Source: Streblospio benedicti
Taxonomy: Eukaryota > Annelida > Polychaeta > Spionida > Spionidae
Reading direction: 5' to 3'
Assembly (NCBI GenBank): GCA_019095985.1
Contig: CM032663.1
Coordinates: 33,990,561-34,054,560, forward strand
Length of the DNA stretch: 64,000 bases
A program made the translations under genes and the position numbers. Position 1 is the stretch's first letter; every line of letters begins with the position of its first letter. Of the stretch, positions 61,001 through 64,000 are shown piece by piece. Under the pieces are notes generated by a model that worked only from the letters and a program-made list of their open reading frames with translations, did not search any database and was not told the DNA's origin.

Positions 61001-64000
61001 AAAAAAACACGTTGCATGCCAATTCCATCTTTACAGTGGACCCGATGAATGCAGGGTGCCGTAACCCCTGATGATAGTTTCAATCATAGATTTGCAAAAA
61101 TTCTGAAAAGCTAGTTTTGTTTCTAGCGTAGTGGCATCTGGACACCGTACATTTTTATGCTACATGTAAGACAATAAAGCATCTAAATAGAAAGACGTGT
61201 GGGTACCTACACTGTAACAAAAAATCAAAATTGGTGAATTAATGGTGTATCTTCCGTCTGATAACAGCCAACTGCTCGACTCACTTAATATACAACGTCT
61301 ACCAGCCCTGGTGGTGGTAATTAACCATAAGCAGTTTTGCAATAACCACGCGTAAAATTAACCGAGCAACATCTACATTAGTCACTCTCCCCACATGATG
61401 CAAAGGCATGAGGTTGTGTATTTTACTTATAGCATTCCATACTTTGCACGGTTCCTACAAGTACCCGTTACACTTAGTTTATCACTGTTACTTTTGCAGT
61501 CGATAGTTAATTGGTTATTATGTGTGTTCGAGACATTAGGCGATGTTTTATTGAGTGTGAAGTTGGACGGAATAAATTCGGTTTAAGTCCATACTCAGTG
61601 AGATACTGTATAATCGCCTTTTCTCTCATGTGTATCTATCATTCTAGACCTTAAATTTTGTAGTGCAGTATATCAACATTAGACGCCGACTCTCAGCCAA
61701 TCAGACTTGAGTATTTTCAGCAAACATAAGAGAAGTCCACATATAGACACCGGTACTAACCCAACATATGATACGTGTATCCGTCCCTATGATATCCGAG
61801 GTCACACTGCTGCTTAAATTTACATATATGTACTTTCCATTGTACGGGTGACTTCGTATCAAGTGCCGTACGGCCGTCACCCCACAACTGAGTATATACG
61901 CATAGCATACACGTTACGTTAATAATAACCGTATACATTATGTATGCATTAAAAGTTATTATTCGAGTGGGGGTGAGACATCAGAAAATATCTTACTGAA
62001 TGTAGACCTTCTTTTAATTTCCACACGAGGTAAGATATATCACCTCCACTCGCAAAACACTTTAGGCTATAAACTTTATAGTGTAGGGTATCGGAGAAAA
62101 TGCTACACCTCTCAGCCAAATAGGAATCAAGTATTTTCAGCAAACACAAGAGAAATTCCAGTCATTCCGATCCCTGAACTGACAAATATATATAACAACA
62201 CACTCTCCTTTCCAGAGTCCGGTACATTTACATACCTGTATAACACAACACTCTCTATTCCAGGGTGCGGCTGAACGCATACCAGGTGCACTGCGGCTAC
62301 GACCGGCACGCAGGCGGTGGCTGTCCCTCCGGCGCCGCTATGTGCCGCTCCGCCATGGTGGGCATCATGGGCACCGTGCTCACCACCAACTGCACGTGCA
62401 CGCTCCCCGACACGTACGACAACGACAAGTGCGTGCACACTCGCCGCAGCATGGAGCACGAGAACGTGTGCAAAGGTGCGTGAGGTTTACACCGGGTCAT
62501 TGGTGGTTATGGGTGTTTTTTTTGCTGCTTTTGTTTATTTTTTTTAAGGTGGGGGAGGGGGTAGAGGAGGTATGTATGTGGTGAATGTGAAGTGAAGTCC
62601 AACCTGCAAGCTGGAATCACAAGGTCCTCTTTACTTAATTAATCGAATCTATATAATCTAAACTAGGAGGCTGGTGAAGTTTCCAGCAGTTCTACACGTA
62701 TGACACCTATTGTGAATCGCCATCGTAGATATACATGTATATGATATATATGCTGTAGACGTGTTAAGAGCTACAGGTCAAATGCCGCATGAGGAAACTG
62801 ACTCCTATGTTTTGCGTAGGATATTTTTAGGCTAGCTCTAAATGAAACTGAGTGTTAACAAGCTCATGAAAAGGAGTTTAAATTCCAAAATCTTCAGCGG
62901 GGAGCATGCTCCCACCCCTTTGGAAAATCGGGTCACCATCGCATCTAATCTTTTGCACTGCTGACCACGGCCCTGCAATACTCTTGCATTTCTACAAAGA
63001 CTGCCATTTTGATATCGACCTACATACACCTACATACACACACACACACACACACACACATAAGCCTATACTCTGACACAGACAGAAACACCCTCACATG
63101 CACGCACACGTGTAAAGAAACTACATATCACCCACAAACCCCTACACCGCCGTCCAAACATCCCTGTACCGTCTGTTACAGAGATGGCTGTGAAGGACTT
63201 CCATTCGCGCCTGGCCACCACCACGCCCGTCACGGCGCTGTGGTCCCGGGAGCGCGTGTCCCAGGCAGAGAGGGCAGGTACGTTCCCAGAGTCACCGTGC
63301 ACGAGCAGCTGTAACATTGTAAGGCAGGGGATGAACTACACATTGGCGAAACATCATGCTGCCTCCAAATATTACTTATATGTGCCGATGAGCGTGTACG
63401 ATGTGTCGGGTCTAGTAATTCCAAACATGGGTGGGTGAGAGGGGAGTTGTGCACAGATCTGCAAATGTCTTACATCAGCAAATCAAACACCTTTATAATG
63501 TCCGCCCTGTGTATTTTCAGACTGCCAGCGGCACCTGGGATACCGCGTGCCGCAGTATATGAACGTGCCCAACGTCATACGGGTCAGTACAACAGTTTTC
63601 TCGTCAATGCTGATAAAAGCAAGTGCATAAAGAACAAATAAACCTGTAAAAGGTGATGTCCATACAAACAGTAAATACACACACAATGATTACACATCCT
63701 CGTTTGCGATCCATTTGTCTATTTGTGACCATCTATTGATCTATCCACTACCGTACTATCAGAATCTACTCATATTCTACTCAATGCGAATTTAACTACG
63801 CTTTTCAAGCATTGGACTTGCTAAAAACTCACCTCATCCCTCACATACTATCTCAATTCACAAGGTTGTAAAAGCATCATTAGTTTCTGTTTCCATTGTA
63901 GAAGTACGACAACGAGTCTGACTGTTCGTACCTGTGTCAGTGCCTCCGCAACGGCACGCTGCTCTGTGAGAAGCTGCCCTGCAAGCTCGACGTGTACTGC
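6167..64000 (+). CDS. GFRA-like: GFRα-like (GDNF family receptor alpha-like) receptor; 12 exons seen, 3' end beyond window
   Basis: Family members are cell-surface co-receptors that bind GDNF-type ligands and in vertebrates present them to RET or NCAM. Joining 6167-6347, 41657-41821, 42710-42902, 43606-43683, 45971-46104, 48402-48527, 48964-49118, 55541-55707, 62264-62475, 63182-63277, 63521-63582 and 63902-64000 gives 1668 nt, or 556 open codons; every intron is GT..AG and all phases agree. Residues 1-22 look like a signal peptide. Four GDNF/GAS1 modules each carry ten Cys: 33-112, 168-249, 296-376 and 386-469. Module 3 ends in the FCRC..C..PTCS pattern (vertebrate domain 2: FCSC..C..PVCS). 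Module 4 has IMGTVLT (vertebrate domain 3: LIGTVMT). N-x-S/T sites lie at N246, N326, N442, N527 and N540. A membrane anchor is not visible; it would lie downstream. Family confidence is high, exact orthology is open. Confidence 0.93.
6401..6560. mobile_element. 160-bp inverted-repeat element, hAT-like ends
   Basis: Left end CACTTGCAGATCCAGG and right end CCCCTGGCTTTGCAAATG are imperfect inverted repeats. CTAGC flanks both sides (6396-6400 and 6561-6565), a likely target-site duplication. Internal GGGATCTCATGA matches GGGATTTCATGA in the copy at 21219. Non-coding; it starts 54 bp after the exon 1 donor. Confidence 0.7.
6889..7090. repeat. GC-rich foldback region with two strong hairpins
   Basis: Hairpin 1: GTCGCCGCA (6894-6902) pairs with TGCGGCGAC (6918-6926). 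Hairpin 2: AGAAGAAGTTTGGC (7045-7058) pairs with GCCAAACTTCTTCT (7061-7074) around a 2-nt loop, and the stem extends outward through GGTGG/CCACC with mismatches. CpG-rich against an AT-rich background. Probably part of a foldback or MITE-type element whose outer ends I could not fix. Confidence 0.55.
7091..11324. other. Intron 1, first gene-free stretch
   Basis: AT-rich intronic DNA. No family-like coding segment. A CCCCCCTCTTTTGTCTATCA-type sequence occurs twice (about 11028 and 11186). Nothing else was recognised. Confidence 0.5.
11325..11456 (+). repeat. Short tandem repeat, three diverged 40-46-bp units
   Basis: GGTCATGA recurs at 11325, 11365 and 11411. The second and third units share GGTCATGAGTTTGAA, then ACTCA..T(A/C)GAGCACC-type sequence. 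No coding frame across the units. Confidence 0.55.
12003..12102. other. Assembly gap (100 N)
   Basis: Exactly 100 N, the usual placeholder for a gap of unknown size. Intron 1 may therefore be longer or shorter than 35.3 kb, and an exon or repeat could be missing here. Confidence 0.98.
12103..19130. other. Intron 1, second gene-free stretch
   Basis: AT-rich intron sequence. It contains a tRNA-like SINE head (13430-13497), an isolated perfect NRF1-type palindrome GCGCATGCGC at 15480-15489 and an ATTAC microsatellite near 16412. No gene recognised. Confidence 0.5.
13430..13497 (-). mobile_element. tRNA-derived SINE head (fragment)
   Basis: Read on the minus strand, TAACCCAGTGG (A-box-like) is followed about 45 bp later by GGTTCGAGTCT (close to the B-box GGTTCGANNCC), the spacing of a tRNA-type RNA polymerase III promoter. 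The sequence does not fold as an intact tRNA, so a decayed SINE is more likely than a tRNA gene. Confidence 0.5.
19131..19781 (+). mobile_element. Unnamed interspersed repeat, copy A
   Basis: Begins with the palindrome TCGCTTCAGC-A-GCTGAAGCGA (19138-19158), then a CTTGTGTTTCGTTCG... segment and ACTATGTATGTATGT. It contains two GGCACTTTGCCAATTA blocks and ends in GTGCTCTCTGAGCACTTTT followed by CTCTAG. The same ends, in reverse, bound copies at 29102-29840 and 38853-39350. No coding frame of size; class unknown. Confidence 0.75.
19575..19771. repeat. Perfect 24-bp inverted pair inside repeat copy A
   Basis: 19575-19598 (AAAAGTGCTCAGAGAGCACA...) and 19748-19771 are exact reverse complements, 149 bp apart. 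The right one is the normal terminus of the family; the left is an extra inverted copy of that terminus. Each arm also contains the small palindrome GTGCTC-AGA-GAGCAC. Confidence 0.85.
20128..20330 (+). mobile_element. tRNA-derived SINE
   Basis: The head has a box-A-like GCGGAGTGG and GACTCGTGACCTGAAGGTCG followed by GTTCTATTCCC (box-B-like), the classic tRNA-type layout. A tRNA-unrelated body follows, with CACTGCATATAGGTACAGG. The box B is degraded (GTTCTATTC for GTTCGATTC), so this is an old copy. The 3' limit is approximate. Confidence 0.7.
20884..21182 (+). repeat. Cryptic A/C-rich repeat, G-poor
   Basis: About 300 bp built from variants of GACAACCACA / ACAATGAC / AACCACA with irregular 15-20-bp period and few G on the + strand. 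Open frames translate into Thr/Asn-rich nonsense. No gene inferred. Confidence 0.6.
21219..21366. mobile_element. 148-bp inverted-repeat element, hAT-like ends
   Basis: Left end CAGTGGCAAATCCAGG and right end CCCCCTGGACCTGCC are imperfect inverted repeats of the CAGTGGCGGATCCAGG type common among non-autonomous hAT elements. Flanks TAGTAACC and TATATAACC may be a diverged 8-bp target duplication. Same family as 6401-6560; fragments at 2264 and 55988, and a right end near 22336-22365. Confidence 0.65.
22336..22365 (+). mobile_element. Right-end fragment of the hAT-like family
   Basis: GTGGGGTGTACCCTTCTGGA followed by TCTGCC resembles the right end of the 21219-21366 copy. A left end upstream could not be assigned with certainty. 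Confidence 0.4.
22404..22677 (+). other. Unexplained GC-richer segment with a 74-codon open frame
   Basis: An ATG at 22453 opens 74 codons ending at a stop at 22677, with a second open frame overlapping from 22344. The segment is richer in G/C than the neighbouring intron. No domain or family recognised, no clear flanking splice sites, and two frames are open at once, so it may be a non-coding conserved element or a degraded insertion rather than a gene. Confidence 0.25.
23213..23385. mobile_element. Decayed MITE related to the element at 37749
   Basis: TTACCTCTCTGTTAGGACCA near the left and repeated ATAGAGAGGTGGTCTCTGTA / TGTGGTCTTTAC inside match the GAACCTC..TAAGACCACC vocabulary of the 37749-37931 element. 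The ends are poorly defined. Confidence 0.35.
23386..27422. other. Intron 1, third gene-free stretch
   Basis: AT-rich, no gene seen. A short GTGC/GT microsatellite lies near 26130-26180. Nothing else supported. Confidence 0.5.
27423..27650 (+). repeat. Two tandem copies of a 116-bp unit
   Basis: GTTGCATCATGTTTCACAGA at 27423 and GTTGCATCACATTTCACACA at 27539 start two units. Both continue through ACTTAGATA, CTCACAAT/TTCACAAT, CACTCAA-ATTTAG and GTCACAATC/ATCACAGAC. The copies are clearly diverged; non-coding. Confidence 0.65.
27651..29040. other. Intron 1, fourth gene-free stretch
   Basis: Contains the longest open frame in the window (minus strand, 28268-28708, 146 codons), which I do not recognise and do not believe is a gene. 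A GC-rich patch lies near 27950-28010. Nothing else supported. Confidence 0.4.
29041..29101 (+). mobile_element. SINE/LINE 3' tail
   Basis: AAAGCGCTTTTGAGCG followed by GGCGCTATAGAAATG and TTATTATTA is the widespread 3' tail of deuterostome SINEs and their LINE partners (canonical GCGCTATATAAAT plus short A/T repeats). Only the tail remains; repeat copy B begins directly after it. Confidence 0.6.
29102..29840 (-). mobile_element. Unnamed interspersed repeat, copy B
   Basis: Reverse-oriented copy. It begins ACTAGATCAAATGTGTTCAA, then CGTCGCTAGAACAATGTTGA (motif repeated near 29192), and has a TTGGCAAAGTGCCAAAATTG block. It ends with GCTTCAGCTGCTGAAGCGAC. Its last 60 bp are essentially identical to copy A's first 60 bp, while the middle is more diverged. 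Confidence 0.75.
29841..31023. other. Intron 1, fifth gene-free stretch
   Basis: No gene or recognisable repeat seen. Confidence 0.45.
31024..31220 (+). repeat. Compound microsatellite (CTG)n-(CTTCTG)n-(CTT)n
   Basis: About 20 uninterrupted CTG units are followed by a mixed TTCTG/CTTCTTCTG zone and about 23 CTT units. Long open frames here (poly-Leu, poly-Ser, poly-Lys/Gln) are artefacts of the repeat. It lies deep in intron 1. Confidence 0.95.
31221..37748. other. Intron 1, sixth gene-free stretch
   Basis: AT-rich intron DNA. A GC-rich patch with many CGG/CCGG sites lies at about 33800-33880. An A-rich run occupies about 35985-36052. A moderately GC 81-codon frame at 36153-36398 has no recognised similarity. 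No supported gene. Confidence 0.45.
37749..37931. mobile_element. MITE-like element with AGTAGAACCTC ends
   Basis: Left end CAGTAGAACCTCC and right end GAGAGGTTCTAATG are inverted repeats. The interior repeats (T/A)ATTGAGACCACCT and AATAAGACCAC several times. This vocabulary (AGAACCTC, TTAAGACCACC) is typical of small non-autonomous DNA transposons in marine invertebrates. No coding frame. Confidence 0.65.
38676..38724. repeat. Two overlapping palindromes
   Basis: ATTGGTGT..ACAAAGG-TTAA-CCTTTG..ACACCAAT (38676-38712) centres on GGTTAACC. It overlaps TTGACACAC (38700-38708) paired with GTGTGTCAA (38716-38724). The shared arm can pair with either partner, giving two mutually exclusive hairpins. 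Confidence 0.6.
38853..39350 (-). mobile_element. Unnamed interspersed repeat, copy C
   Basis: AACTAGATCAAAAATGCCCA and GAGAGCACAGTGTCGCTAGA at the left, TTGGCAAAGTGCCCATAATC inside, and GCTTCAGCTGCTGAAGCGAC at the right place it in the family of copies A and B, in B's orientation. It is about 240 bp shorter than B. Confidence 0.75.
39351..41656. other. Intron 1, last gene-free stretch
   Basis: A run with AATAAAACCTACATTTGGGG and GGACACCTTCCAATAGGGG (about 39698-39770) looks like a decayed MITE of the AAAACCTCC/GGACACC type. Otherwise AT-rich DNA, with ACATGTACATGTAC near 41262. No gene. Confidence 0.4.
41657..41821 (+). CDS. GFRα-like exon 2: second half of module 1
   Basis: Acceptor is cttgcag and donor AAAG|GTCAGG; phase 1 in and phase 1 out. 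Residues 61-115 supply Cys 64, 72, 88, 90, 100 and 112, completing the ten-Cys module begun in exon 1. The C-x7-C, then C-x-C (CYC), then C-x9-C layout matches the GDNF/GAS1 fold. It is separated from exon 1 by 35.3 kb, but the reading frame and the cysteine count only close when the two are joined. Confidence 0.93.
42162..42624. mobile_element. 463-bp inverted-repeat element filling half of intron 2
   Basis: The first 23 bp (GGGATCGTTCACAAATGACG...) and last 23 bp (...CATTTGTGAACAATCCC) are reverse complements with one mismatch, flanked by CAA on both sides. Inside, C-runs of 9-14 bases and GTCATCTTT(G/C) recur next to each end. Non-coding. The GGG..CCC ends with 3-bp duplication would fit a PIF/Harbinger-type MITE, but the class is uncertain. 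Confidence 0.8.
42710..42902 (+). CDS. GFRα-like exon 3: acidic linker and start of module 2
   Basis: Phase 1 in, phase 2 out (TCTAG|GTATGG). Residues 116-167 form a linker without Cys, rich in P, E, Y and D. It includes HEDYDDDYDDF (residues 149-159), whose Y152 and Y156 sit in a strongly acidic setting like tyrosine-sulfation sites. Module 2 starts at C168 with C175; the split codon R180 precedes the third Cys. Confidence 0.93.
42903..43605. other. Intron 3
   Basis: 703 bp, AT-rich, GT..AG. A TACATTGTACATGTACATTA palindrome lies near 43420. No other feature. Confidence 0.8.
43606..43683 (+). CDS. GFRα-like exon 4: middle of module 2
   Basis: A short 78-nt exon, phase 2 in and phase 2 out (GACAG|GTGCGT), acceptor ttatcag. 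Encodes residues 180/181-206, with Cys 181, 192 and 201 and a basic ENKKKG loop between C192 and C201. Its length is a multiple of three, but skipping it would remove three of the ten module cysteines. Confidence 0.92.
43684..45850. other. Intron 4
   Basis: AT-rich. A run of 18 A lies at 44496-44513. No gene or named repeat seen before the tandem acceptor array. Confidence 0.8.
45851..45985 (+). repeat. Tandem array copying the exon 5 acceptor three times
   Basis: CTTTCAGGGAGAGCTGG (AG at 45863-45864), TTTCAGGGAGAGTTGTG (45915-45916) and CTTTCAGGGAGGGCTGC (45969-45970, the real acceptor) lie 52 and 54 bp apart. Similar upstream context (CACTACGTCAAC / CATTACGTGTTAAC) recurs. Each unit thus carries the polypyrimidine tract, AG and the first about 12 exon bases. 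The first site is out of frame with exon 5 and meets TAA; the second is in frame but meets TAG. Confidence 0.8.
45971..46104 (+). CDS. GFRα-like exon 5: end of module 2
   Basis: Phase 2 in, phase 1 out (AGGG|GTGAGT). Residues 206-250 carry Cys 209, 224, 226, 237 and 249 with a CEC pair, completing module 2. An N-N-T glycosylation site (N246) lies at the end. The acceptor ccctttcag is the last of three tandem copies of the same acceptor plus the first exon bases (see 45851-45985). This acceptor is the only one that joins exon 4 to this coding sequence without a stop. Confidence 0.93.
46130..46184 (+). repeat. Poly-T/poly-G tract
   Basis: GT repeats, then T-rich GTTTGTTTG, about 18 T and 9 G, starting 26 bp after the exon 5 donor. 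A simple-sequence tract; no function inferred. Confidence 0.9.
46605..46877. mobile_element. 273-bp inverted-repeat element in intron 5
   Basis: The left end GTGTACACACACTCTGAGTA... (29 bp) and right end ...TACTCAGAGTGTGTACAC (27 bp) are near-perfect reverse complements. One mismatch and a 2-bp length difference separate them. The interior has three TGATTGGT/TGGTTGGTCA motifs (inverted CCAAT-like). Non-coding MITE-type element; target duplication not clear. Confidence 0.8.
46878..48401. other. Remainder of intron 5
   Basis: AT-rich, non-coding. GTAGCCGGGGTGGCTAACCG near 47126 faintly resembles a tRNA-type box A but lacks a matching box B. Nothing else supported. Confidence 0.6.
48402..48527 (+). 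CDS. GFRα-like exon 6: cysteine-free linker
   Basis: 126 nt, phase 1 on both sides, acceptor tttcttcag, donor AACG|GTACGT. Residues 251-292 form a serine-rich, hydrophilic linker (for example SRRSSESSYSE) between modules 2 and 3, with no Cys. A symmetric exon of 42 codons can be skipped without changing frame, so it is a possible alternative cassette; this is inference. Codon use (strong G/C at third positions) matches the other exons. Confidence 0.88.
48528..48963. other. Intron 6
   Basis: 436 bp, GT..AG, with GT-rich sequence just after the donor and a TTTAGTTTAGTTTAG run near 48785. No other feature. Confidence 0.8.
48964..49118 (+). CDS. GFRα-like exon 7: first part of module 3
   Basis: Phase 1 in, phase 0 out (CTCTAC|GTAAGT), acceptor ccccctag. 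Residues 293-344 hold Cys 296, 303, 309, 320, 329 and 334 and an N-A-T site at N326. The end, CLAAIQTFF, lines up with CHKALRQFF of vertebrate GFRα1 domain 2, which supports equating module 3 with vertebrate domain 2. The sequence GCGCATGCGCG inside the exon is coding. Confidence 0.93.
49119..55540. other. Intron 7
   Basis: 6.4 kb without a recognised gene. A GC-rich island at about 49760-49945 stands out. A perfect hairpin CTATAGAAC-AGAGAG-GTTCTATAG lies near 51553. AAAC-repeat DNA lies near 50055 and a T-rich run near 54468-54494. Confidence 0.6.
55541..55707 (+). CDS. GFRα-like exon 8: end of module 3, start of module 4
   Basis: Phase 0 in, phase 2 out (TGCAG|GTGGGT), acceptor cttcgcag. 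Residues 345-399 give Cys 356, 358, 365 and 376 of module 3, then after a T-P-P-P-S spacer Cys 386, 393 and 399 of module 4. The motif FCRCSPGDEKCDAIR followed by PTCS corresponds to the ligand-facing end of vertebrate GFRα domain 2. The last 45 exon bases and the donor recur, diverged, about 230 bp downstream (see 55663-55940). Confidence 0.94.
55663..55940 (+). repeat. Diverged duplication of the exon 8 end and its donor
   Basis: The last 45 bp of exon 8 plus donor (from CTGCCTCGAGAT.. to ACTGCAG|GTGGG) recur at 55892-55940 as CTGCCTGGCGATAACACAGT.. to ACTGCAG|GTAAAA, about 230 bp downstream. A partial middle copy is suggested by GGATGGTTTGATACGCTG (about 55720) against GGATAGTTTGATAGACTG (about 55826). 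Reading from exon 8 through to the second donor meets TGA within eight codons. Confidence 0.75.
55988..56012 (+). mobile_element. Fragment of the hAT-like family
   Basis: GCCAGATCCACGTTTTTGGA followed by AAG matches the left end of the element at 21219-21366 (GGCAAATCCAGGTTTTTGGA). No right end was assigned. Confidence 0.45.
57441..57530 (+). promoter_or_regulatory. CACGTG cluster plus E2F-type site in intron 8
   Basis: CACGTG at 57448, 57487 and 57509. The last two are in direct repeats of CAGTCACGTG, and the last also lies in GTCACGTGAC, the USF/MiT-TFE-type consensus. TTTCCCGCC (57520-57528, E2F-type) follows six bases later. It may be an enhancer or internal promoter; motif evidence only. 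Confidence 0.4.
61690..62159 (+). repeat. Direct repeats of about 50 bp, 419 bp apart
   Basis: CTCTCAGCCAA and AGTATTTTCAGCAAACA at 61690-61740 recur at 62109-62159 with modest divergence. Similarity extends upstream (TTGTAGTGCAGTATATC against TTATAGTGTAGGGTATC). Between them an imperfect inverted pair, CGAGTGGGGGTGA (about 61964) and TCACCTCCACTCG (about 62041), suggests an inserted element or a larger duplicated unit. Confidence 0.6.
62191..62285 (+). repeat. Tandem duplication of the exon 9 acceptor
   Basis: TATAACAACACACTCTCCTT-TCCAG (62191-62215) and TATAACACAACACTCTCTAT-TCCAG (62239-62263) lie exactly 48 bp apart. The following exon-like bases (GTCCGG...CATACCTG against GTGCGG...CATACCAGG) are also related. 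48 bp is a multiple of three, but the upstream acceptor reads R-V-R-Y-I-Y-I-P-V and then TAA, so the downstream one must be used for full-length protein. Confidence 0.85.
62264..62475 (+). CDS. GFRα-like exon 9: bulk of module 4
   Basis: Phase 2 in, phase 1 out (AAAG|GTGCGT), acceptor ctattccag. Residues 400-470 supply Cys 410, 420, 427, 443, 445, 456 and 469. The stretch IMGTVLTTNC (residues 434-443) is the family signature equivalent to LIGTVMTPNY of vertebrate GFRα1 domain 3. N442-C-T is an unusual glycosylation sequon with Cys in the middle. A second acceptor with the same polypyrimidine context lies 48 bp upstream, but reads into TAA. Confidence 0.94.
62476..63181. other. Intron 9
   Basis: 706 bp, GT..AG. 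A T-rich then G-rich run follows the donor, and an (AC)n microsatellite lies at 63036-63060. No other feature. Confidence 0.8.
63036..63060 (+). repeat. (AC)n microsatellite
   Basis: About 12 AC units, followed by more irregular CA-rich sequence up to the exon 10 acceptor. Confidence 0.95.
63182..63277 (+). CDS. GFRα-like exon 10: post-module-4 linker
   Basis: 96 nt, phase 1 on both sides, acceptor ctgttacag, donor GGCAG|GTACGT. Residues 471-502 are Cys-free and T/V/R-rich (LATTTPVTALWSRERV). In position it matches the Thr-rich segment after domain 3 of vertebrate GFRα1. Because it is symmetric it could be skipped in frame (inference). Confidence 0.88.
63521..63582 (+). CDS. GFRα-like exon 11: start of C-terminal Cys-rich segment
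   Basis: 62 nt, phase 1 in, phase 0 out (ATACGG|GTCAGT), acceptor gtattttcag. Residues 503-523, beginning DCQRHLGYRVPQYM, contain a single Cys (504). It is short, but supported by good splice sites, continuing frame and codon use matching neighbours. Confidence 0.85.
63583..63901. other. Intron 11
   Basis: 319 bp, GT..AG, AT-rich; nothing notable. Confidence 0.8.
63902..64000 (+). CDS. GFRα-like exon 12 (cut by window end): C-terminal Cys-rich segment
   Basis: Acceptor tccattgtag, phase 0 in; the exon is still open at the window edge. Residues 524-556 contain Cys 531, 535, 537, 545, 550 and 556 and N-glycosylation sites at N527 and N540. The order C-x3-C-x-C-x7-C-x4-C with an R-N-G-T turn resembles the first half of a von Willebrand factor type C (VWC) domain, though VWC usually has C-x2-C-x-C. 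It could equally be a lineage-specific Cys-rich tail. A membrane or GPI anchor, expected in this family, would lie beyond the window. Confidence 0.85.

Larger units (their letters stand above)
55941..61689. other. Intron 8, main part
   Basis: No gene recognised. A 136-codon open frame at 58050-58460 lacks codon bias, domains or splice context. The regulatory-looking patch at 57441-57530 is described separately. Confidence 0.6.

Noticed and set aside
1-64000. Retroviral, LTR or other capsid-bearing element, or CRISPR array
   Set aside because: No polymerase, protease or capsid-like frame, no paired long terminal repeats and no regular spacer array were seen.

Overview
This is animal nuclear DNA: one long, intron-rich gene on the + strand in AT-rich, repeat-sprinkled non-coding sequence, with one 100-bp assembly gap. 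All eleven introns I can place have GT..AG ends, and the exons are far richer in GC than the introns. The gene is a GDNF-family-receptor-alpha (GFRα)-like receptor. Twelve exons from 6167 to the window end join into 556 uninterrupted codons without a stop, so the 3' end lies beyond the window.

The protein starts with a signal peptide and carries four GDNF/GAS1-type modules, each with exactly ten cysteines: residues 33-112, 168-249, 296-376 and 386-469. An acidic, tyrosine-bearing linker lies before module 2 and a cysteine-free linker before module 3. After module 4 a cysteine-rich stretch begins that looks VWC-like. Modules 3 and 4 align with vertebrate GFRα domains 2 and 3. Vertebrate GFRα proteins have three modules, and four modules is what I recall for invertebrate GFRα-like proteins. 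With the tRNA-type and deuterostome-style SINE pieces and the minisatellites sitting on splice sites, the best guess is an invertebrate deuterostome, perhaps a cephalochordate. That is inference.

Layout: 1-5503 is upstream non-coding DNA with a CACGTG cluster (about 1.55 kb) and a CpG-rich NRF1/ETS-type patch (about 4.3 kb). A 377-bp inverted-repeat element lies at 5504-5880, and a decayed tandem array runs into the start codon. Intron 1 (6348-41656, 35.3 kb) holds small DNA-transposon derivatives, SINE fragments, three copies of an unnamed 0.5-0.75-kb repeat family, microsatellites and the gap; no nested gene was recognised. Exons 2-12 fill 41657-64000.

The most unusual signal is that several exon ends sit in short tandem duplications that copy the splice site plus adjoining exon bases: the exon 5 acceptor (three copies), exon 9 acceptor (two), exon 8 donor (two) and the exon 1 start region (about three). 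The copies checked for coding effect (exons 5, 8 and 9) would introduce stops if used.
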